The notes under the pieces were generated by a model. It saw only the letters and a program-made list of their open reading frames with translations, had not been told where the DNA came from and searched no databases. Shown here piece by piece: positions 1 through 5,607 of a stretch of DNA of 6,782 bases; positions within the stretch are counted from its first letter, which is position 1; each line of letters begins with the position of its first letter. A program made the position numbers and the translations under genes. Origin of the DNA: an uncultured Rickettsiales bacterium (lineage in GTDB: Bacteria > Pseudomonadota > Alphaproteobacteria > Rickettsiales > UBA998); contig CALJMC010000151.1 in NCBI GenBank assembly GCA_937982385.1, positions 1 to 6,782 on the forward strand. The letters are read 5' to 3'.

Positions 1-219
1 ATCAGGAGAAAACGGTCTTAATTTCGGTTTCGGAATGAAATTTGACGTGGTTACATCGACTGAAACTGTCGGTTTGCTGCGTTTGGGGTTGAGTTCTGGC
101 GTTGCAGCGAAACTACGCGCATAGAAAGCGGCGCTGCCAAACACATCGTCAGTCAGCCCTGCAATGAATAGCAGCACTGCGCTCAGAGACAAAATCAGAA
201 AACGGCGTGGTGTTGACAT
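1..219 (-). CDS. Partial short exported or membrane-anchored protein, C-terminus beyond left edge
   Basis: An open frame of 73 codons starts at the ATG at 219 and leaves the window without a stop, so the C-terminus is missing. The N-terminus has basic residues (R5, R6) followed by a hydrophobic stretch at about residues 7-22 (FLILSLSAVLLFIAGL). This looks like a signal anchor or signal peptide. The remainder (about 40-73) is rich in Pro, Lys and Ser and looks like an unstructured periplasmic linker. It lies 71 nt downstream of the second motB-like gene on the same strand, so it may belong to the motility operon. A MotE-like or other motor accessory protein would fit the context, but no family motif is visible and I do not recognise it. 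The purine-rich GAAGGAAG upstream is about 13 nt from the ATG, which is longer than usual, so the start is only probable. Confidence 0.6.
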   Translation of the reverse strand, partial: MSTPRRFLILSLSAVLLFIAGLTDDVFGSAAFYARSFAATPELNPKRSKPTVSVDVTTSNFIPKPKLRPFSPD

Positions 220-290
220 AAGTTGAATGAGACTTCCTTCTGATAATTGTTATAGATGCTGTAATCCGCATGCTCAATAAAAATAATGAT

Positions 291-1031
291 TTAAGGGTAG
301 GCTCCTGCCTCCATTTTCGAACGACTGAGCGCATGTTTACTCACAATGATATGAATGCGGCTAGGTTGAGGCTTAAGTGCGTCAGGAAGAGTGGTGTATA
401 GGCTATCTGCGCGACCAATGCTAATAATGTTATGTTGATAGCCGACTTCCTCAAAATGCGTCGCAACACTGCGTGCGCGCGCAGATGATACATTCCAACG
501 ATCTATTTGTGATAGCTGCGCTAGCAAAGGGTCTTGCACATTTGGCGGGGGTACTAAGGCATGAATTTCCATACGGTTACTCAGCGGTACGATGAGGGAT
601 GCTATCATATCAAGTTTCTTGCGACCATCTTCCGAGATAGTCGCGATGCCTTGTCCAAACAATTGACGGCTCTCCATATCGAGCATCACATTGTCACCCA
701 ATTCGCTGAGGCGCACATAGTTAATATTATTGGCGGCGAGTTTTTTCTTAAGCACCAAATAGAGGTAATTGACGTCATCACCAATGGGTTTCACAATCTT
801 TGGAATGGCTTTCGTCTCTGGCACTACGACGATTTCCTCTTCATTTTGTTTCAGAGGGTTGAGGCGTTGTTGGAGTGATTTTCTGATATCTTTCCATTCA
901 GTCTCATCAATAACGGACATCGAGTAGATCAATACAAAGAACGTAATCATCAATGCGAGTAAATCGGCAAAGATAACCATCCATTTAGGCGAGGGTTTCG
1001 GCGCATCTTCATCATAGAATTTAGGAGTCAT
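291..1031 (-). CDS. motB: MotB/PomB-like flagellar stator protein (with ion-binding Asp)
   Basis: A 246-residue stator B-subunit homologue. Residues 17-39 form one transmembrane helix beginning FADLLALMITFFVL, close to the PomB/MotB pattern FAD-x(7)-FFVL. D23 matches the ion-carrying aspartate (D32 in E. coli MotB, D24 in PomB). Residues 40-85 are a charged plug/linker. Residues about 90-235 form an OmpA-like peptidoglycan-binding domain with LFGQGIATISEDGRKKL at 124-140 and WNVSSARARSV at 179-189, where R185 matches the conserved peptidoglycan-contacting Arg. The usual GHTD segment is replaced by ALVPPPN (158-164). It would pair with a MotA-type channel protein, and no motA is in the window. 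AAAGGAG at 1042-1048 lies 10 nt before the ATG, and the start overlaps the upstream gene's stop by 4 nt (ATGA), suggesting translational coupling. MotB family membership is firm. Whether it uses H+ or Na+ is unknown. Confidence 0.85.
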   Translation of the reverse strand: MTPKFYDEDAPKPSPKWMVIFADLLALMITFFVLIYSMSVIDETEWKDIRKSLQQRLNPLKQNEEEIVVVPETKAIPKIVKPIGDDVNYLYLVLKKKLAANNINYVRLSELGDNVMLDMESRQLFGQGIATISEDGRKKLDMIASLIVPLSNRMEIHALVPPPNVQDPLLAQLSQIDRWNVSSARARSVATHFEEVGYQHNIISIGRADSLYTTLPDALKPQPSRIHIIVSKHALSRSKMEAGAYP

Positions 1032-1741
1032 GACGGGGTGTCTCCTTTATCTATCAGTGGTTTAAAAAGTGTTTTTTCATTATAAACCTCAAAGGTGAGG
1101 GTCAACATGGTTGATTTTTTGTTGCTGATAGCAGGTAAGATGCGCGAAGGCTCTACACCGGCCTCAAGCAATGGCAAAAGAAGAGAGATGCTGCGTCCAT
1201 TCGCCAATGTTTCTGCGTTTGTAAGGGTGGGGAATTCTGGCTCAGGGAAGGGAATGGTAATTTTAATATTCGTATCGAGTTGATATTGCCATGATTTCAT
1301 CACGGATGCGACATTATCAAACAAGATAATGGCCTCTCGTGACATGTCAGCGGCGTCGCTTAGAAAAACTTTGTCTATATTAATGCTCACCTGCATGGTG
1401 TTGCCTGCGCGCTGCACGTCTAAATCTTGAAAGGCGATGCTGTCGGCGGCTAGTTTTCGGAGTGTCTCAAAATAATTCTCAGAGGTGACCTCAGTGCCAG
1501 TATCTAAGAAAATTTCAGGGACATTGATCAGCGGTTGTTTGAATGAGAATGCTTCTGCCACACTGTCAGATGCTTGGTCCAACCTTTCAGGGTCAACAGT
1601 GGATAGGGCGGTTAAGATGATAAAAAATGCCAACAGCACCATATACAGCCCCACAAACAGAGGTGCATTATGTTGCCCAGTATCATCTTCGACCCACGAT
1701 TGGCTGGAAAGAGGGGTTAAGTCATCATATTTTAACGTCAT
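1028..1741 (-). CDS. MotB-like protein lacking the transmembrane aspartate
   Basis: A 237-residue second MotB-like protein immediately upstream of the first. One transmembrane helix spans about residues 27-47 (PLFVGLYMVLLAFFIILTAL). It aligns without gaps to the helix of the neighbouring MotB: FF at 39-40, S47 and D50 all match, but the ion-binding Asp is replaced by G31. The periplasmic part (about 90-230) resembles a diverged OmpA/MotB C-terminal domain, with NGRSISLLLPLLEAGVEPSRI-like spacing around R183 and a Pro-rich loop (IPFPEPE, 163-169) where GHTD is expected. Without the Asp it is unlikely to conduct ions by itself. A hetero-stator partner or structural motor component is inferred. 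The ATG at 1741 is chosen because it begins a sensible N-terminus (MTLKYDD), but no Shine-Dalgarno precedes it. An in-frame GTG at 1765 would add eight residues. Its stop overlaps the next gene by 4 nt. Confidence 0.72.
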   Translation of the reverse strand: MTLKYDDLTPLSSQSWVEDDTGQHNAPLFVGLYMVLLAFFIILTALSTVDPERLDQASDSVAEAFSFKQPLINVPEIFLDTGTEVTSENYFETLRKLAADSIAFQDLDVQRAGNTMQVSINIDKVFLSDAADMSREAIILFDNVASVMKSWQYQLDTNIKITIPFPEPEFPTLTNAETLANGRSISLLLPLLEAGVEPSRILPAISNKKSTMLTLTFEVYNEKTLFKPLIDKGDTPS

Positions 1742-1862
1742 ACATGTAGTATGAGCAAAAACCACGCCACACTCAAGATTATATAGTTTTTAGGCTGTAG
1801 GTTTAAGGTTTTAGCTTCTTGTGTCTTAAGAGCTGTAACCTGTTAGCACTAATTTGAAACCT

Positions 1863-2513
1863 CTAAATACTATCAAACAAGGCATCAATATCATCTTGGC
1901 TAGGAGCGTCACCCGAAGCTTGGGGGCCATTACAGAGCTCCGCATCCGGGCGGGCATCTTTGAACTTTGCTTCATCTTCTTCAGATAGCTCGACACCTGT
2001 GCCATCAATGAGGGCAGTGAGCTTGGTCACCTTATGTTCAACATATTCCATAATCGAGACGACCTTGCGAATGCGCTGTCCGGTAATGTCTTGGAAGTTG
2101 CATGCATTATATATTTTGGCGACGGAGTCATTGATTGCTTCGACCGCTTTTGCGTCTGATAAGCCTGTCACATGCTCGCCAATTTCGTCCGCAGCATCCA
2201 AAATCTTGTTAGTGGCTTCTTCAGTATCCTTGACCACTGCATCAAGTTCAATACCTGCTTGGCTTATATCTTTGGACTCATCACCTTCCACACGCATAGA
2301 GCCAATTTCTTGCTTGGCTTCTGTAATGTACGTGGAGATTTTGTTTAGTTCGTCGCGTAATACGCTACTATCAGCAGAATCTAAATGAAGTGAAGAGGCG
2401 ATATTTTCAAACATGGCGCCAACATCTTCAATTTTCATTGAATCAGATTTTTGCTTCATTTCGACTAAGCTGGTTAATACTGCATTACCAATTTGTGTTT
2501 GTGTTGCACTCAT
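1863..2513 (-). CDS. cheZ: CheY-P phosphatase CheZ
   Basis: A 216-residue, mostly helical protein close to the 214 residues of E. coli CheZ. CheZ stimulates dephosphorylation of CheY-P in the cytoplasm and so resets the motor signal. The signature ACNFQDITGQRIRKV lies at residues 137-151. D142 and Q146 match the catalytic D143 and Q147 of E. coli CheZ. Before it are long helical, acid-rich segments (about 50-130) that would form the dimeric four-helix bundle. An acidic, flexible linker (about 175-204) leads to a C-terminal SQDDIDALFDSI (205-216), the CheY-tethering tail. A GGAG (2521-2524) sits 7 nt before the ATG, supporting this start. It lies 69 nt downstream of cheY on the same strand and 121 nt upstream of the MotB-like gene, so the block is probably one operon. 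Confidence 0.93.
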   Translation of the reverse strand: MSATQTQIGNAVLTSLVEMKQKSDSMKIEDVGAMFENIASSLHLDSADSSVLRDELNKISTYITEAKQEIGSMRVEGDESKDISQAGIELDAVVKDTEEATNKILDAADEIGEHVTGLSDAKAVEAINDSVAKIYNACNFQDITGQRIRKVVSIMEYVEHKVTKLTALIDGTGVELSEEDEAKFKDARPDAELCNGPQASGDAPSQDDIDALFDSI

Positions 2514-2582
2514 AAGTTGTCTCCGAATAGCTGCTAGTAGATTCGTTAGTATAGCTGGTTACGTTATCTGCTTAGAAAATGC

Positions 2583-2969
2583 CTAAAACTCGCCAATAAC
2601 GGCGGTCATTTTAGATTTAAGTGTGGCAGCATTAAAGGGTTTCACAATATAGTTGTTCACGCCGGCTTGTTTTGCTGCAATCACATTTTCTGTCTTGCTC
2701 TCAGCAGTAATCATGATGAAAGGTGTGCTTTTCATAGCTTCAGTTGAGCGAACAACTTTAAGTAACTCATAGCCAGACATAGGTTCCATATTCCAATCAG
2801 AAATAATCATGCCATATTTTTTATCTTTCAGTTTCAATAACGCTGCTTGGCCATCAGTGGCCTCATCAACATTGTTAAAGCCAATTTGCTTTAGCAAATT
2901 TTTTATAATGCGCAACATTGTCTTATAATCATCGATTATAAGAATCGGCATATTTTTATCAACACTCAT
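2583..2969 (-). CDS. cheY: Chemotaxis response regulator CheY
   Basis: A 128-residue stand-alone receiver domain without an output domain, the size of E. coli CheY. All signature residues are present, shifted by one from E. coli: acidic pair D13/D14, phosphorylation site D58 in ISDWNMEPMSG, switch residues T88 (ITAES) and Y107, and K110 in VKPF. W59 and E90 also match CheY. When phosphorylated, such proteins bind FliM at the flagellar switch. It is the first gene of the leftward block and is followed by cheZ, which supports a CheY role over a generic single-domain receiver. AAGGA (2978-2982) is 8 nt before the ATG. A CtrA-like box lies about 100 bp upstream of the start. Confidence 0.95.
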   Translation of the reverse strand: MSVDKNMPILIIDDYKTMLRIIKNLLKQIGFNNVDEATDGQAALLKLKDKKYGMIISDWNMEPMSGYELLKVVRSTEAMKSTPFIMITAESKTENVIAAKQAGVNNYIVKPFNAATLKSKMTAVIGEF

Positions 2970-3026
2970 GGGGTGGTTCCTTCTTAGAATATAAGTATAG
3001 TATAAGTTAAGTAGTATTATGTGAGA

Positions 3027-3038
3027 TGACGAACGTCA
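3027..3038. repeat. 12-bp inverted repeat in the cheY upstream region
   Basis: TGACG-AA-CGTCA is a perfect 5-bp inverted repeat with a 2-nt centre. It lies between the CtrA-like box and cheY, about 58 bp upstream of the cheY ATG. On the minus strand it supplies a TTGACG that could serve as a -35 element (3034-3039), but the hexamer 17 bp further on (TACTAC) is a poor -10. It could be a regulator half-site pair, or chance. Confidence 0.25.
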
Positions 3039-3065
3039 ATACAACTAGACTATAGATGTATTATT

Positions 3066-3080
3066 TTAACACAAGGTTAA
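3066..3080. promoter_or_regulatory. Candidate CtrA-binding site (TTAA-N7-TTAA)
   Basis: The sequence reads TTAACACAAGGTTAA, an exact TTAA-N7-TTAA. On the minus strand it begins TTAACC, the preferred half-site of the alphaproteobacterial cell-cycle and motility regulator CtrA. It is in the divergent region, 97 bp upstream of the cheY ATG and 115 bp upstream of iscX. CtrA control of flagellar and chemotaxis genes is well established in alphaproteobacteria, so cheY is the more likely target. The assignment depends on the lineage being right. The motif is short and the region AT-rich, so a chance match is possible. Confidence 0.45.
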
Positions 3081-3146
3081 TGCGCGCAATATTTTTTCAT
3101 TATTCTACACTATCGGGTGAGTTTCTGTCGTTTTATGTTGCGAATC

Positions 3147-3152
3147 TATAAC
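3147..3152 (+). promoter_or_regulatory. Possible -10 element for iscX-tsaE-amgK-murU
   Basis: TATAAC matches five of six positions of the sigma-70 -10 consensus and lies 48 nt upstream of the chosen iscX start. No good -35 hexamer is found at 16-18 bp spacing (TTCTGT and TCTGTC are the candidates), so this is only a suggestion. If it is used, transcription would begin near 3159, at the left edge of the palindrome. Confidence 0.25.
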
Positions 3153-3158
3153 GAGTAG

Positions 3159-3184
3159 CTAAGTTCAATGATAATTGAACTAAG
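3159..3184. promoter_or_regulatory. Palindrome overlapping the iscX ribosome binding region
   Basis: A perfect 8-bp inverted repeat, AGTTCAAT (3162-3169) and ATTGAACT (3174-3181), is separated by GATA. It extends after one A-A mismatch by two more pairs, giving 11-nt arms over 26 bp. The right end runs into the AAGGGAG of iscX. It could be a protein operator at the promoter/leader boundary, or an mRNA hairpin that affects access to the ribosome binding site. It does not match the IscR type 1 or type 2 patterns I know. Confidence 0.4.
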
Positions 3185-3188
3185 GGAG
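3182..3188 (+). promoter_or_regulatory. Ribosome binding site deciding the iscX start
   Basis: AAGGGAG contains GGAG ending 6 nt before the ATG at 3195 and 3 nt before the ATG at 3192. This favours 3195 and rules against the ATG at 3168, which lies inside the palindrome with no ribosome binding site in front. Confidence 0.6.
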
Positions 3189-3194
3189 CATATG

Positions 3195-3389
3195 ATGCGT
3201 TGGACTGATATTTATGACATTGCAATGGGGCTAGAAGATACGCACCCTAAGGCTGATAATGTGAATTTGCGTTTTACTGACTTACATAGCTGGGTGATGG
3301 CGCTTGAGGGGTTTGAGGGCGATGCCAATGACTCAAATGAGAAAATTCTGGAAGCGATTCAAGCAGCATGGATAGATGAACGTGATTAA
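3195..3389 (+). CDS. iscX: Fe-S cluster assembly accessory protein IscX
   Basis: A 64-residue acidic protein that resembles E. coli IscX (YfhJ, 66 residues) along its whole length. Matching segments are WTD at residues 3-5, LRFTDLHSWVMALE at 25-38, and SNEKILEAIQAAWIDE at 47-62. In E. coli, IscX binds the cysteine desulfurase IscS and iron, and modulates Fe-S cluster assembly on IscU in the cytoplasm. Here no other isc gene is present. It instead heads an operon with tsaE, amgK and murU, and overlaps tsaE by 14 nt. The ATG at 3195 is chosen because of ribosome binding site spacing and the match to the family N-terminus. An ATG at 3192 would add one residue, and one at 3168 would add nine residues unlike the family. 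Confidence 0.92.
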   Translation: MRWTDIYDIAMGLEDTHPKADNVNLRFTDLHSWVMALEGFEGDANDSNEKILEAIQAAWIDERD

Positions 3390-3858
3390 ATCGCCTCTCA
3401 TAGTCACGTTGGATTGTAATGATGAAGCCGAAGTGACGGCGCATGCCTCAACATTGGCAAAGCTGTTGAAGGCTGGGGACTCTATCTTGCTGCGGGGAGA
3501 TTTGGGCGCAGGTAAAACCACATTCTCGCGCGCATTGATTCGTGAACATGCTGATGATGTCACGCTCCATGTGCCAAGCCCGACCTTTACCTTGCTGCAA
3601 AGCTATGATGAGGGCGATGTCCCGCTTTATCATTATGACCTCTATCGTGTTGAACATCCTGATGAACTCATAGAAATAGGGTTTGCTGATGCCCCTGCAG
3701 AGCGCATCACAGTGGTGGAGTGGCCAGAAAAGGCAGAGGATGATATGGCTGGGGGCAGCCTAGATATTGTAATTGAGGATTGCGGCGAGTCGCGAAGGCG
3801 GTTAATATTCTGTGGTAATGAAGTATGGCGAAAACGATTGGAGAAAATGCATGGCTGA
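3376..3858 (+). CDS. tsaE: tRNA t6A biosynthesis ATPase TsaE
   Basis: A 160-residue P-loop ATPase of the TsaE (YjeE) family, at its usual size. With TsaB and TsaD it supports threonylcarbamoylation of A37 in tRNAs that read ANN codons; neither partner is in the window. Visible motifs are Walker A GDLGAGKTT (41-49), PSPTFTL (67-73), HYDLYR (86-91) and VEWPEK (114-119), all typical of the family. The start lies inside the end of iscX with no strong Shine-Dalgarno, so translation is probably coupled to iscX. Its 3' end overlaps amgK by 8 nt. The tsaE-amgK-murU order is one I recognise from other alphaproteobacteria. Confidence 0.95.
   Translation: MNVIKSPLIVTLDCNDEAEVTAHASTLAKLLKAGDSILLRGDLGAGKTTFSRALIREHADDVTLHVPSPTFTLLQSYDEGDVPLYHYDLYRVEHPDELIEIGFADAPAERITVVEWPEKAEDDMAGGSLDIVIEDCGESRRRLIFCGNEVWRKRLEKMHG
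3840..3843 (+). promoter_or_regulatory. Ribosome binding site deciding the amgK start
   Basis: GGAG lies 7 nt before the ATG at 3851. This supports that start over the in-frame ATG at 3812, which has no comparable site and would add 13 residues inside tsaE. Confidence 0.55.
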
Positions 3859-4876
3859 TGCAGCACGCGAAGAAAATAAAAAAGAATTTATTGCAAAAGC
3901 AGGGTGGAGTGACGCAGCACGTGAAGCAATCCCCGGGGATGCATCCTTTCGTCATTATGAACGGCTCTGTCTACATGGTAATCAAAACGCGATTTTGATG
4001 GATGCCCCACCCGGTATTGAAGACGTAAAGCCGTTTGTAAAGGTGGATGAGATTTTAGCATCGTGCGGATGTCGTGTGCCTAAAATTATTGCGAAAGATG
4101 AAGATAAAGGCTTTCTATTACTGGAAGATTTTGGGCGCTATTCCTATAGCCGTGTGGTGCATGAAGTGCCTGCGCGTGAAGAAGAGCTGTATCACGCCGC
4201 AATTGATGCGTTGGTTGTACTGGGCAAGAAGGGTGCGAATAAAACACTGCTGCCATATGATAGGGAAGTGTTGGAACGTGAAGTGTCATTATTTGCAGAC
4301 TGGCTGTTGCCGTCGGTTTTCAATGAGTATCAAGTTGCGATTATGCGCAGCGAATTCATGACATTGTGGGATGAGGTTGCATCGACCATGCCGCTAGAAC
4401 CACAAGTGGTGGTGCATCGCGATTATCACGCAGATAATTTGTTCTGGCTGCACGGCAAAAAAGGTCCAGAAGCGGTGGGGATGATTGACTTCCAAGATGC
4501 GCTTTCAGGCCGAGCGGCGTATGACGTGGTGTCATTGCTTAAAGATGTCCGTCGTGATGTGTCACCTGAGGTGGAAGCTTCTGCCGTGAAACGTTACATC
4601 AAAGAATCAGGCTGCGATGAAGAAACATTCATGAAAGATTATGTTTTTTATGGCGTGCAGCGCAATGCGAAGATCTTGGGCATCTTCATGCGTCTGTATC
4701 ATCGTGATGGAAAAGATATCTATCTCAAATTGATGCCCCGCGTATGGCGTTTGTTCATGCGTGATTTAGACCATGTAATGTTTGCCGAGTTAAAACTCTG
4801 GATGGATGCGCATGTGACGCCGATTATAGAAGCGCGTATTGACACTCCTGAACTATTGAAAGCGGAGGCAGCATAA
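3851..4876 (+). CDS. amgK: N-acetylmuramate/N-acetylglucosamine 1-kinase AmgK
   Basis: A 341-residue kinase of the aminoglycoside phosphotransferase fold. AmgK phosphorylates the anomeric hydroxyl of MurNAc (and GlcNAc) recovered from peptidoglycan turnover, giving MurNAc-alpha-1-phosphate. Motifs from the chosen start are GDASFRHYERL (29-39), LLLEDFG in the N-lobe (89-95), the catalytic loop HRDYHADNL (189-197, catalytic D191, N196), and the metal-binding IDFQDA (212-217, D213). The IDFQDA segment is characteristic of AmgK-like proteins rather than antibiotic kinases. The specific name rests on the gene immediately downstream being a MurU-type nucleotidyltransferase, overlapping by 1 nt (TAATG). 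The start at 3851 is supported by GGAG 7 nt upstream and overlaps the tsaE stop by 8 nt. A related sugar kinase cannot be excluded from sequence alone. Confidence 0.88.
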   Translation: MADAAREENKKEFIAKAGWSDAAREAIPGDASFRHYERLCLHGNQNAILMDAPPGIEDVKPFVKVDEILASCGCRVPKIIAKDEDKGFLLLEDFGRYSYSRVVHEVPAREEELYHAAIDALVVLGKKGANKTLLPYDREVLEREVSLFADWLLPSVFNEYQVAIMRSEFMTLWDEVASTMPLEPQVVVHRDYHADNLFWLHGKKGPEAVGMIDFQDALSGRAAYDVVSLLKDVRRDVSPEVEASAVKRYIKESGCDEETFMKDYVFYGVQRNAKILGIFMRLYHRDGKDIYLKLMPRVWRLFMRDLDHVMFAELKLWMDAHVTPIIEARIDTPELLKAEAA

Positions 4877-5607
4877 TGGTCGTATCGGTCAATAAAGCGA
4901 TGATTCTAGCGGCAGGGCGAGGGATGCGTATGCGCCCGCTCACCGACACCATCCCCAAGCCATTGGTGCCCGTGATGGGCAAGCCGTTGATTGATTGGCA
5001 GCTCGACTGGGTGGCAGAAGCCGGCATTGAAGATGTGGTGATTAATAGCTCCTATTTAGCAGAAAAACTGGAAGCGCATGTGACACAACGCACTTCTCCG
5101 CAGGTGGTTATCTCACGTGAGGCCGAACGCTTAGAGACGGGTGGGGGCATTGCAAAAGCCTTGCCATTGCTTGGCACACAAGCATTCTTCTCGCTCAATA
5201 GTGATGTGATTATGCGTGATGCAAAAGGAAGCTCAGCTCTGCAACGCCTGGCGCAGGCATGGGATGAAGATACGATGGATGTGCTGATGTTGCTTCAGCC
5301 AACCGAAAAAGCGTTTGGATATGATGGAGAAGGGGACTTCTTTGTTGAGAATGGTCGTTTGCGTCGTCGTGGTGATGCGCCGTCTGCGCCGTATATCTTC
5401 ACAGGCGTACAAATGATTCATCCGCGCTTCTTTAAAGGTGCTCCAGAGGGCGCGTTCTCGCTGAATGAGCTCTATAATCGCGCATTGTCAGGCGAGGGCT
5501 GGATGGATGCACGCATCAGCTATATCCTCCATGAGGGTGACTGGCTGCATGTGGGAGATGTTAAAGCTCGCGATGCTGCTGAGATGAAGCTGGCTGAATC
5601 AGTGTAA
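4876..5607 (+). CDS. murU: N-acetylmuramate alpha-1-phosphate uridylyltransferase MurU
   Basis: A 243-residue single-domain sugar-nucleotidyltransferase. MurU joins MurNAc-1-phosphate and UTP to form UDP-MurNAc, completing the recycling route that bypasses MurA/MurB and is known to give intrinsic fosfomycin tolerance. Visible motifs are the nucleotide-binding signature MILAAGRGMRMRPLT (9-23), PKPLVPV (27-33), LETGGGIAKALPLLG (86-100), metal-binding NSDV with D110, FTGVQMIHP, and HVGDVKARD near the C-terminus. There is no left-handed beta-helix acetyltransferase domain, which separates it from GlmU-like proteins. GGAGG (4864-4868) lies 7 nt before the ATG. An internal ATG at residue 9 would match shorter homologues but has no ribosome binding site. 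Its TAA directly abuts the stop of the convergent gene. Confidence 0.9.
   Translation: MVVSVNKAMILAAGRGMRMRPLTDTIPKPLVPVMGKPLIDWQLDWVAEAGIEDVVINSSYLAEKLEAHVTQRTSPQVVISREAERLETGGGIAKALPLLGTQAFFSLNSDVIMRDAKGSSALQRLAQAWDEDTMDVLMLLQPTEKAFGYDGEGDFFVENGRLRRRGDAPSAPYIFTGVQMIHPRFFKGAPEGAFSLNELYNRALSGEGWMDARISYILHEGDWLHVGDVKARDAAEMKLAESV

Noticed and set aside
149..334. Minus-strand frame of 61 codons covering the gap between motB and the left-edge gene
   Set aside because: It overlaps the end of motB and the start of the left-edge gene in a different frame and has no domain. The frame starting at 219 has a plausible signal sequence.
561..878. Plus-strand open frame of 105 codons
   Set aside because: It lies wholly inside the motB-like gene on the opposite strand and has no recognisable domain. 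The minus-strand protein has clear family motifs.
1813..1834. Hairpin between cheZ and the MotB-like gene as a terminator
   Set aside because: Arms AGCT-CTT and AAG-AGCT pair with one bulged base, but on the minus strand the hairpin is followed by AAAACC rather than a T run. It is weak, and the genes are probably co-transcribed.
1960..2388. Plus-strand open frame of 142 codons
   Set aside because: It is antisense to cheZ. Its Ser/Thr-rich composition is what complementing a helical acidic protein would give.
2994..3004. Two overlapping TATACT hexamers on the minus strand as the cheY -10 element
   Set aside because: No acceptable -35 lies 16-18 bp upstream of either, and the AT-rich stretch makes such hexamers likely by chance.
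3027..3038. TGACGAACGTCA as a LexA operator
   Set aside because: It does not match the alphaproteobacterial LexA pattern GTTC-N7-GTTC or the gammaproteobacterial CTGT-N8-ACAG.
3168..3194. ATG at 3168 as the iscX start
   Set aside because: It would add nine residues absent from IscX, lies inside the palindrome, and has no ribosome binding site. The AAGGGAG lies downstream of it.
4074..4361. Plus-strand open frame of 95 codons inside amgK
   Set aside because: It is an out-of-frame shadow of the kinase, with many Cys and Trp residues and no motif.
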